Both the position numbers and the translations under genes were made by a program. 14,079 nt of DNA from NCBI GenBank assembly GCA_964617565.1, contig CAZTYH010000074.1, positions 1 to 14,079 on the forward strand, given 5' to 3'. Each line of letters begins with the position of its first letter. Position 1 is the first letter of the stretch. Source of the DNA: JAKJGV01 sp964617565 (GTDB lineage Bacteria; Verrucomicrobiota; Kiritimatiellia; CAIQIC01; JAGNIJ01). A model generated the notes under the pieces. The model worked only from the letters and a program-made list of their open reading frames with translations. It was not told the origin of the DNA and did no database searches. Of this stretch, positions 6,452 to 13,257 are shown piece after piece.

Positions 6452-7180
6452 ATGTCAACCAGCAGCAAAACCACGGCCGAGGCCGTTCAGCAACCGCCGG
6501 CCGAGAAACCCCTGTATGCGGTCTTTTTTCAACTGGAGGATATCGCTGTAAACGGGCGCAAGGCCGCATTCGAGGCGCTGAAGAAAATCTTTTCGCGCGC
6601 CAAGAAGGATTTAACGCCCGCTCTTTTCACTCGCTATTGCCTGTCCTTTTCGCCTTCGGTTTACCTCCCCCAACTTGCGGAGGTTTTGCATATCACAACG
6701 CCGTCCCCGGAGAAGATGCTCGAAGAATTCAACGAGGAGATGACGGCGGCCCTCGCGGAGTTGTCGCCCGATCCCGCATTCGTCAAAATTCTGAATGCGG
6801 CCAGGGCGCGCAAGTTCGCCCTTATTGCGGTAACCGCGCTGCCTGAAACGCTGGCTACGTCCATCTGCGGCAGGCTTGGACTTGATGAGATCGGTGTTCA
6901 CCTTCTTCCTTTCCAGAACGGAGACAGGTTGTTCCCCGGTCCGATCACATGGATCAAGACCGCGCGTTCCATCGAGCTTCGCCCCCGTTGTTGCCTGGCG
7001 TTTGCCGCTTCCATGTCGGTGTGCAAGTCCGCATTGTCCGCCGACATGCAGTGCGTTGTCGTGCCGGATGAGTTCACGGAGTGCCAGGATTTCAGCGGCG
7101 CGAACATGATTCTGGAGAACTTCTCGGAATTCCGCCCGGACGAATTGCTGGCCATCGTGTTTCCCCCAGAGGGCCACTGA
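6452..7180 (+). CDS. HAD-fold protein with degenerate active site (probable pseudoenzyme)
   Basis: A 242-residue cytosolic protein with no signal peptide. ATG 6452 has GGGAAGGAG 10 nt upstream; the in-frame TTG at 6443 is too close to that site. After a 20-residue polar tail it follows the layout of beta-phosphoglucomutase-like HAD hydrolases. Y-A-V-F-F-Q-L-E-D (22-30) sits where the F-D-L-D-G motif belongs, a helical cap follows, A-L-I-A-V-T-A-L-P (123-131) matches motif II, F-P-G-P (161-164) replaces K-P-x-P, and C-L-A-F-A-A-S (181-187) replaces the E-D-S metal site. Thus the Asp nucleophile is Gln27, the second Asp is Glu29, and both the Lys and the metal-binding acids are missing. A phosphatase reaction is unlikely; ligand sensing, scaffolding or regulation is possible. 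It lies 22 bp before mazG, in the same direction. Confidence 0.75.
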   Translation: MSTSSKTTAEAVQQPPAEKPLYAVFFQLEDIAVNGRKAAFEALKKIFSRAKKDLTPALFTRYCLSFSPSVYLPQLAEVLHITTPSPEKMLEEFNEEMTAALAELSPDPAFVKILNAARARKFALIAVTALPETLATSICGRLGLDEIGVHLLPFQNGDRLFPGPITWIKTARSIELRPRCCLAFAASMSVCKSALSADMQCVVVPDEFTECQDFSGANMILENFSEFRPDELLAIVFPPEGH

Positions 7181-7202
7181 GCGCGGATAGACCGGGGTTG
7201 TT

Positions 7203-8024
7203 TTGAAGCCGAATCAGACAGGTGGACAACACGCCGAAGAGCATCCGGCCCGGCCGATTGACCGGCTGTTGGATATCATGCGTACCCTGCGATCCGAGGG
7301 CGGGTGTCCGTGGGATCGCGAGCAAACCCTCCAGAGCCTCAAGCAATATTTAATCGAAGAGAGCTACGAAGTTCTGGACGCCATTGACAGCGGAGACAGG
7401 AATCAGCTTGCCGAAGAACTGGGCGACTTGTTGCTCCAGGTTGTTTTCCAGGCACAGATTTGCACCGAGGAAGGCAGTTTCAACTTCGACGATGTCGCCC
7501 GGCATATTTCCGAGAAACTCGTGCGACGTCACCCGCACGTGTTCGGAGAGGTAAAGGTCTCCGACTCGTCAGAGGTTCTCCGCAACTGGGAAGCGATCAA
7601 GCAGACCGAGAAAGACAAGGAGAAGCCGCGGTCTGTTGTAGAGGGGATTCCCCGGCATCTGCCCGCGCTTCACAAAGCGCAGCAAATTCAAAAGCGCGCC
7701 GCGCGCGTCGGATTCGACTGGGAAACCGCGCACCAGGTGATGGATAAAATTGAGGAAGAGGTCCTGGAGGTCAAGGGCGCCATGGCATCCGGGAATCCGG
7801 CCGAAATTCGCGAGGAGATAGGCGATCTTTTGTTCGCCGTCGTGAACCTGAGCCGTTTTCTCGGACATAACGCGGAAGAGGCGCTCGACGAAACGATCCG
7901 GAAATTCACCCGGCGGTTCCAGGAGATCGAACGCCGTCTTCACGAGCAGGGCCGCAAAATGACCGACTGCAAACTCGAAGAGCTTGATGGGATTTGGAAC
8001 GACGTCAAAAAGGGCGAGGCTTGA
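7203..8024 (+). CDS. mazG: Nucleoside triphosphate pyrophosphohydrolase MazG
   Basis: A 273-residue protein of the usual two-domain MazG length. It hydrolyses NTPs or dNTPs to monophosphate and pyrophosphate, a house-cleaning and stress-nucleotide role in the cytosol. Domain 1 has G-G-C-P-W-D-R-E-Q-T (33-42), I-E-E-S-Y-E (51-56) and E-E-L-G-D-L-L (71-77). Domain 2 repeats E-E-E-V-L-E (184-189) and E-E-I-G-D-L-L (204-210). These E-E-x-x-E and E-x-x-D sets bind magnesium. R-V-G-F-D-W in the linker is also typical. The start is TTG at 7203, with only a weak GGGG upstream. The next in-frame ATG (7279) would cut into the conserved L-L-D-I-M-R-T-L segment. It abuts tsaE with no spacing, so the two are co-translated. 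Confidence 0.95.
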   Translation: MKPNQTGGQHAEEHPARPIDRLLDIMRTLRSEGGCPWDREQTLQSLKQYLIEESYEVLDAIDSGDRNQLAEELGDLLLQVVFQAQICTEEGSFNFDDVARHISEKLVRRHPHVFGEVKVSDSSEVLRNWEAIKQTEKDKEKPRSVVEGIPRHLPALHKAQQIQKRAARVGFDWETAHQVMDKIEEEVLEVKGAMASGNPAEIREEIGDLLFAVVNLSRFLGHNAEEALDETIRKFTRRFQEIERRLHEQGRKMTDCKLEELDGIWNDVKKGEA

Positions 8025-8468
8025 GTGATTGGCGGGCACACGCAAACCGTTACGGTGCACGGTCCCGGTGAAACACACGCGCTTGCCGCAAAGCTCGGCG
8101 GAGAGCTTAAGCCGGGAGCGGTTCTTGCTTTGCATGGCGAGCTCGGATCCGGCAAAACGTGTTTCGTGCAGGGCCTGGCGCGGGCCCTGGGCTTCGAGCG
8201 TCCCGTCAGCAGTCCGACCTTCACGCTGGTTAACGAGTACGAGACGCCGGCGTGCACGCTTCATCATGTGGACCTCTATCGCATCAGCGGTTCGCGGGAA
8301 GCCTTGTCGCTCGGATTGGATGAGTATCTTCACGGCGACGGGATCACGGCCATTGAGTGGGCGGAACGCGCCGAGGAATTGCTGCCGCCGCATACGATTC
8401 ATATCGAATTTCAAACCGGGCACACGCAGGACGAGCGGATTCTACGCATCTATAGCGAGGGGGATTAG
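8025..8468 (+). CDS. tsaE: tRNA threonylcarbamoyladenosine biosynthesis ATPase TsaE
   Basis: A 147-residue P-loop ATPase, normal length for TsaE. It works with TsaB and TsaD in transferring the threonylcarbamoyl group to A37 of ANN-decoding tRNAs. Features seen: Walker A G-E-L-G-S-G-K-T (38-45), S-P-T-F-T-L-V-N-E-Y (63-72, the switch region), H-V-D-L-Y-R (81-86) with the Mg-coordinating Asp, and A-I-E-W (109-112). The start is GTG, immediately after the mazG stop, with GAGG 5 nt upstream (8016-8019). Two bases separate its stop from tsaB. tsaD and the TsaC/Sua5 gene are not in this window. Confidence 0.95.
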   Translation: MIGGHTQTVTVHGPGETHALAAKLGGELKPGAVLALHGELGSGKTCFVQGLARALGFERPVSSPTFTLVNEYETPACTLHHVDLYRISGSREALSLGLDEYLHGDGITAIEWAERAEELLPPHTIHIEFQTGHTQDERILRIYSEGD

Positions 8469-8470
8469 CC

Positions 8471-9133
8471 ATGCTTGCTCTCTCGCTCGAACTTTCGACG
8501 GCCCATGCAAGCCTCGCGTTGTTTCAGGATGAGGAGTTGATCGGAGAAAGCGCATGGTTGGAGCCGTCTGCCCGCAAGGCGCATCTTTTCGAGGAGTTGC
8601 CTGCCCTGTTCAATCGTACCGGTGTTGAGGCGGCGGCCATACACACGTTCGTGGTCGGTCGCGGGCCGGGTTCTTACTCCGGCTTGCGCAGCGCCATCAC
8701 GGCCGCGCGCGCGTTGGCCCTTCCGGGCGGGCGAGCCGTATATGCTGTGAGTAGCGGCGAAGCGTTGGCCGTGGAGACGGCGCGCAGGGAAGGGGGGCGT
8801 GCGGTCGCTGTTGTGGGAAACGCGCGGCGCTCGATGTTGTGGATCGGTGTGTATCGCATCCATGGCGCCGGCCTGGAAGTAATGAAGCCCTGGACTGTTA
8901 TGCGCGCGGCGGAGCTCGGCGAGGTGCTGCGCGAATCCTGCACGGTGGTGTCGCCCGATTGGACGCAGCTGAAGCCGTCGCTCACGGACCAGGGTTTGGC
9001 GCACGTCCGGTGGATAGAGGAGGATCGTTATCCATCGGCGAAAGAGGTCGGGCGATTGGGCTTGATGAAGCTGGGTGCGAACCATCCTTCCGAGGCCCTC
9101 ACCCCTATCTACACGCATCCACCGGTCGGATGA
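8471..9133 (+). CDS. tsaB: tRNA threonylcarbamoyladenosine biosynthesis protein TsaB
   Basis: A 220-residue ASKHA-fold protein. TsaB dimerises with TsaD and supports t6A formation without being the catalytic subunit. The N-terminus (L-A-L-S-L-E-L-S-T, beta strand then S-T turn) is typical, and G-R-G-P-G-S-Y-S-G-L-R-S-A (63-75) is the family signature, usually G-P-G-S-(F/Y)-T-G-L-R-I-G. The C-terminal P-I-Y motif (212-214) is retained. The ribosome binding site GAGGGGGAT (8456-8464) lies inside the end of tsaE. It is the last gene of the operon. No rimI follows; the next gene is on the opposite strand. Confidence 0.93.
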   Translation: MLALSLELSTAHASLALFQDEELIGESAWLEPSARKAHLFEELPALFNRTGVEAAAIHTFVVGRGPGSYSGLRSAITAARALALPGGRAVYAVSSGEALAVETARREGGRAVAVVGNARRSMLWIGVYRIHGAGLEVMKPWTVMRAAELGEVLRESCTVVSPDWTQLKPSLTDQGLAHVRWIEEDRYPSAKEVGRLGLMKLGANHPSEALTPIYTHPPVG

Positions 9134-9166
9134 GGCAGGGTAAAAAGCGCTGAAAGCAGGGCCTCA
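9131..9166. terminator. Short inverted repeat at the convergent gene ends
   Basis: TGAGGC (9131-9136) and GCCTCA (9161-9166) are exact complements separated by 24 bp. Each arm contains the stop codon of one of the converging genes. The stem is short and has no clear T-run, so a terminator role is only possible. Confidence 0.2.
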
Positions 9167-10186
9167 ACCGCGCGGGGCGCGGGTGGAGCTTCTCGCCACC
9201 AGCTCGGCGGGAAAAACGATCTGGTGAGGCGCCGCTGCGTCGCCTTCCTCCAGTTTTTCAAGAAGCCGCTGCGCGGCCTTGCGTCCCATGGCAAACCGGT
9301 CCACGCGCATGGTGGTCAACGGTGGCCATGCTTCCTGCGCCGCCGGGATATCGTCGAATCCGATCACGCTGAGGTCCTCGGGAACCTTCAAGCCGCGTAC
9401 GCGAAGCGCGCTTATCGCCGCCAGGGCGTTGGCATCGTTGCAGGCCACGATGGCGGTGATTTCAGGAAATTGATCGAGCAATGTGAGCGTACCATCGTAG
9501 CCGCCGACGATTTCCCCGCCACGCACAAAATCTTCGCGATAAGGAATCCGCGCGGCCTCAAGTGCTTCACGATATCCGACGAGACGTTCGTGGAAGTTTC
9601 CATGATCGAGAGGGGTGCCGCCTATAAAAGCGATCCGTTGGTGCCCGAGCGAGATCAGATGTTCCGTTGCGGTACGTCCGCCGCGCACGTTGTTGGTCAC
9701 CACGGTTTCCATGTCCTCGCCGGGCAGATGGTAGTCCACGAGAATAAAAGAATGATTCGATTCCTGCAGTGCGCGGATCACGGATTCTTCGACTGCGCCG
9801 ACGACGAGAAGTCCGTCCACCCGATGCTCCACGATAAACTTCGGGAGCTGGCCGGCGGAGATTCCTGCTTCGGAAGTGGCGGAAGCGAACATGAGCGCGT
9901 AATTGTGTTCGCGTGTTTCCGCTTCGATACCCGCAAAGATTCCGGCATAAAAGGGATTGGCAAGGAAAGCGCTTGTTTCCGCTCCCGAGAGGAGTCCGAT
10001 GGATTCCGTTCGCTGTGTCACCAGTCCGCGGGCGTGGCCGTTGGGGCGGTAGTTCATTTCCGCGGCTTTGCGCGCAATTTTCTTGCGCAAATCCGCGCTC
10101 ACGCCGGCCTTATTGTTGAGGGCTCTTGAGACCGTCCCGATATTGACATCCAGCGCCCTGGCAATGTCCTTGATAGTCGCACGCAT
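9164..10186 (-). CDS. LacI-family transcriptional regulator
   Basis: A 340-residue protein with normal LacI/GalR layout. Residues 4-24 form the helix-turn-helix (T-I-K-D-I-A, V-N-I-G-T-V-S-R-A-L-N) and Y-R-P-N-G-H-A-R-G-L (46-55) leads into the hinge helix, with the Leu expected to wedge into a central CG step. From residue 61 on is a periplasmic-binding-protein-like effector domain with V-D-G-L-L-V-V-G, L-G-H-Q-R-I-A-F-I-G-G, A-C-N-D-A-N-A-L-A and V-I-G-F-D-D-I-P. The start ATG has AAAAGG about 6 nt upstream. The gene diverges from a secreted binding-protein gene, with two probable operators in the 129-bp spacer, so it likely represses both itself and the sugar-related neighbour. The effector is probably a sugar; its identity cannot be read. 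Confidence 0.95.
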   Translation of the reverse strand: MRATIKDIARALDVNIGTVSRALNNKAGVSADLRKKIARKAAEMNYRPNGHARGLVTQRTESIGLLSGAETSAFLANPFYAGIFAGIEAETREHNYALMFASATSEAGISAGQLPKFIVEHRVDGLLVVGAVEESVIRALQESNHSFILVDYHLPGEDMETVVTNNVRGGRTATEHLISLGHQRIAFIGGTPLDHGNFHERLVGYREALEAARIPYREDFVRGGEIVGGYDGTLTLLDQFPEITAIVACNDANALAAISALRVRGLKVPEDLSVIGFDDIPAAQEAWPPLTTMRVDRFAMGRKAAQRLLEKLEEGDAAAPHQIVFPAELVARSSTRAPRG

Positions 10187-10198
10187 ATTGCCTTTTTG

Positions 10199-10220
10199 TT
10201 ACAGCAATCGTTTGCTGTAA
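10199..10220. promoter_or_regulatory. Probable LacI-family operator O1, next to the regulator gene
   Basis: Half-sites TTACAGCAATC and GTTTGCTGTAA form a 22-bp palindrome with one mismatch and a central CG, as LacI-family operators have. It lies 12 bp upstream of the regulator's start codon, placing it for autoregulation. Confidence 0.7.
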
Positions 10221-10236
10221 TCAAGGCAAATTTCTC

Positions 10237-10266
10237 TTGCATTATTCGGGAGCTGGGTGTTAATCT
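10237..10266 (+). promoter_or_regulatory. Possible promoter of the divergent secreted-protein gene
   Basis: TTGCAT (10237-10242) and TAATCT (10261-10266) are 18 bp apart. The -10 match is poor. It is proposed because the second operator would then fall just past the transcription start, the usual position for repression. Confidence 0.25.
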
Positions 10267-10276
10267 GCATAATAAA

Positions 10277-10286
10277 CAAACGTTTG
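10277..10286. promoter_or_regulatory. Probable LacI-family operator O2
   Basis: CAAACGTTTG is a perfect 10-bp palindrome with the same core (CAAwCGTTTG) as O1. The two centres are 72 bp apart, close to seven helical turns, compatible with looping. It lies 29 bp upstream of the secreted-protein start. Confidence 0.65.
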
Positions 10287-10315
10287 CGCACCCTGTTGCG
10301 AAGAGGGAGGTTGTC

Positions 10316-10674
10316 ATGCGCTTTGTTCTGTTTCTTGCGGCTTCGATTATTTTTAGCGGCACCGCGATGGGGGCGCCTGTCGTTCTCTATGACTTTGAAC
10401 ATGATACGGAAGGCTGGACCGCCGAATGGGGTCTCTCCGAGCCGATGGATATCGTGTCCGGACGAAGTCGTTCAGGAGAAAAATCGCTCCAGGTGACCCA
10501 TCGCTTTGCCCCAAAGAAGGAAGCGATTGGATTCCGCGTGGTTTACGATCCGCCAAGAAACTTTACCATGGACCCCGGGTTCGCCGGGTTCAGCGTATGG
10601 GTTTACCTCCCTTCAGCCGACGGATGGGAAGCCCAGATGTATGTGCACAGCGGTGAGGAGTGGAAATGGGGCGA
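10316..10674 (+). CDS. Secreted carbohydrate-binding-like protein, 3' end lost in assembly gap
   Basis: 119 residues are visible before the N run. ATG 10316 has GGGAGG 5 nt upstream (10305-10310); the frame is open further up but no site supports an earlier start. Residues 1-20 are a signal peptide ending A-M-G-A. Next comes L-Y-D-F-E-H-D-T-E-G-W (24-34), a common opening of carbohydrate-binding beta-sandwiches in mannanases and other glycan hydrolases, then S-V-W-V-Y-L-P (93-99) and A-Q-M-Y-V-H-S-G-E-E-W-K-W (106-118). CBM11- or CBM27-like folds come to mind, but this is by eye. The missing part may hold an enzyme domain. It is divergent from the LacI gene and probably its main target. Confidence 0.75.
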
Positions 10675-10774
10675 NNNNNNNNNNNNNNNNNNNNNNNNNN
10701 NNNNNNNNNNNNNNNNNNNNNNNNNNNNNNNNNNNNNNNNNNNNNNNNNNNNNNNNNNNNNNNNNNNNNNNNNN
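10675..10774. other. Assembly gap, 100 N
   Basis: Exactly 100 undetermined bases. A run of 100 N is commonly used as a placeholder for a scaffold gap of unknown size, so distances across it are unreliable. It removes the end of the upstream secreted-protein gene and the start of the helicase gene. Confidence 0.97.
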
Positions 10775-13257
10775 TGATTGTTTCCGCGCCGACAGGTTCC
10801 GGCAAATCAACGCAAATTCCTCAAATGCTTCTGGATCATGGATTGCTGGGCGATGGACAGGTCGTCATCCTTCAGCCACGAAGGCTGCCTACGCGCCTGT
10901 TGGCCACGCGTGTCGCGCAGGAACGCGGGACCCGGCTCGGTGGGGAAGTCGGATACCAGATCCGGTTCGATGATGTGTCCTCGCGGGATACGCGAATCAA
11001 GTATGAGACAGAAGGCATCCTGTTGCGGCAATTGCTGACAAACCCGTCTTTGAAGGGCGTGTCCGCGATTATTTTCGACGAGTTTCACGAGCGTCATCTC
11101 TACGCCGATGTCACACTTGCGCGCGCGCTGGTGCTACAGGAAACGGTACGGCCCGACCTCAAGCTGATCGTCATGTCCGCGACGCTTGATTTGGGTCCGC
11201 TCGAAAAGTATCTCGCGCCGTGTTCCCTTTTGTCTTCCGAGGGACGTACCTATCCTGTACGCCAGGAATATATCGAGGAGACCCCTTCGCGCGTATCGCA
11301 GCGCGACGAAGAGCCGGTATGGGAGCTTGCTGCGCGCGAGTTCCAGCGCGTAATCGGCGAGGGCACGGAAGGGGATGTGCTGGTCTTCATGCCCGGCGCA
11401 TACGAGATCGGGCGGACGATGGAGGCCATCCGCCAGATGCCTGCCGCGCGAGGTTTCGTGGTCCTGCCGCTGCACGGAGAACTGTCCGCGCCGGACCAGG
11501 ATGCGGCCGTGGCTCAGTACGATCGCCGGAAGGTGGTCGTGTCAACCAACGTGGCGGAAAGCTCCCTGACCATTGACGGAATCAGGGTCGTCATAGACAG
11601 CGGGCTTGCGCGTATTCCGCGCTTCGATCCCTATCGCGGAATCAACACGCTGCTGATCGAGAAAATCAGCCGGGCTTCCGCGGATCAGCGCACCGGCCGC
11701 GCGGGGCGGACGGCGCCCGGGGTGTGCGTGCGGTTGTGGAGCGCGCGCGATCATGCGGCGCGCCCCATTCACGAGATTCCGGAAGTGCGAAGGCTCGATC
11801 TCGCGGAAGTGGTACTGACGCTGAAGGCGGGCGGGGTGGATGATATCAAGGCGTTTCGCTGGATGGAGGTGCCGGAGGAACGCTCGCTGGATCGCGCGGA
11901 GCTGTTGCTTCGCGATCTCGGCGCGCTGGATTCAAGGACAGGTGCGATCACAGAAACAGGGCGTCGCATGTTGTCGTTCCCCGTACACCCGCGCTATGCG
12001 CGCATGTTGATCGCGGCGGGCGAGCATGGATGCGTGAGGCCGGTGGCGTTGATTGCGGCGCTGACGCAGGGTCGGAGTCTTTTGCTCCGGCGGCAAGGGC
12101 ATGACGTGAGAGGAGATCGCGACGATTTTCTCGGCGATGAAACGGAATCGGATTTCTTTATCCTGATGCGCGCGTGGCACTACGCGGACCGGAACCGGTA
12201 CGACCTCGGCAAGTGCAAGCGCCTGGGCATTCACGCTCAGTCGGCGAGGCAGGTCGGCCCTCTTTTCGGATACTTCCTCGACATCGCGAAGCGCGAAAAA
12301 CTGCCCATCGAAGAGCGCGCAGCGGATGATGCGGCGGTGCAGAAGTGCGTGCTGACCGGGTTCGTGGATCAGTTGGCCTGCCGCGTGGATTCAGGCACAT
12401 TGCGTTGCAGCCTGGTTCATGGCCGGAAGGGCGAAATCGCACGCGAGAGCGCCGTGCGAAACAGCTCGCTTGTGGTCGCGGCGGAAGTGCGCGAGATCGA
12501 AGGACGCGGGGGCGACCTGAGCGTTCTGTTGACGATGGTGACCGCCGTGAAGCCGGAATGGTTGAGGGAAATGTTTCCCGATGGATTCAGCGAGGATGTG
12601 GAGGTGTCCTATGATCCTTCATCGAAAAGGGTACTCGCTTATCGCCGGCTGATGTTTCGTGATCTCCCGCTGGAGCGCAAGCTTGTGCAGCCCCCGCCCG
12701 CCGATGCCGCCGCGGCATTGCTTGCGGAGGAAGTGTTGAAAGGCAATCTGACGCTGAAAGGGTGGGATCATGCGGTGGAGCAGTGGATCCTTCGCGTGAA
12801 CTGCCTGGCGAAGAATTGTCCCGAACTCGGACTGGCTTTCATTGCGGACGAAGACCGCAAAATGATGATCCAGCAGGCCTGCCTCGGTGCGACCTCTTAT
12901 AAGGATATAAAGGAGCGGCCGATGATGGGGGTCGTGAAGTCGTGGCTGAACGGCGTTCAACAGGCGTCGGTTGAAAAATATGCGCCCGAGAGAATCGGCT
13001 TGTCCAACGACCGGAGAGCCAAGCTTGCGTACAATCCGGACGGCACGGTCACGATTGCGGTACGCATACAGGATTTGTATGATGTAAAAACGACGCCGAC
13101 GATTGCGATGGGTCGTTTGCCTGTCACGGTGCAGATTCTCGGCCCCAACCACAGGCCGGTTCAGATCACGCAGGACCTGGCGGGTTTCTGGCGCGAGCAT
13201 TATCCGCGTGTGAAACAGGAGTTGCAAAGGAGATATCCGAAGCATGAGTGGAGATAG
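10775..13257 (+). CDS. hrpB: ATP-dependent DEAH-box helicase HrpB, N-terminus lost in gap
   Basis: 826 residues are readable after the gap. Helicase motifs in order: A-P-T-G-S-G-K-S-T (Walker A, visible residues 4-12), P-R-R-L-P-T-R (motif Ia), D-E-F-H-E-R (101-106), S-A-T (134-136), S-T-N-V-A-E-S-S-L-T and Q-R-T-G-R-A-G-R (bases 11686-11709). The helicase-associated region follows, then a C-terminal domain ending in V-T/I-T-Q-D-L-A-G-F-W-R style sequence (here Q-I-T-Q-D-L-A-G-F-W) and R-Y-P-K-H-E-W. That ending separates HrpB from HrpA and other DEAH proteins. Judging from typical HrpB proteins, about 20-35 residues are missing. The bacterial role of HrpB is poorly defined; RNA remodelling is presumed. 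It is unrelated to the type III secretion protein of the same name. Confidence 0.93.
13227..13234 (+). promoter_or_regulatory. Ribosome binding site inside the hrpB 3' end
   Basis: AAGGAGAT lies 9 nt before the ATG at 13244 and within the last codons of hrpB. It supports translation of the overlapping secreted-protein gene from the hrpB message. Confidence 0.6.

Noticed and set aside
7203..8024. Toxin-antitoxin (MazEF-linked) module
   Set aside because: No mazE or mazF-like gene is nearby; mazG is a common housekeeping gene and here sits with tsaE and tsaB.
9224..10129. Open frame of 301 codons on the plus strand within the LacI-family gene
   Set aside because: The minus-strand reading gives a complete LacI protein with helix-turn-helix and effector domain; the plus reading has no motif or ribosome binding site.
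10775..13257. Type III secretion HrpB or a Cas3-like helicase
   Set aside because: The DEFH box, QRTGRAGR motif and C-terminal QDLAGFW segment fit the DEAH-box HrpB helicase; no secretion or cas genes accompany it.
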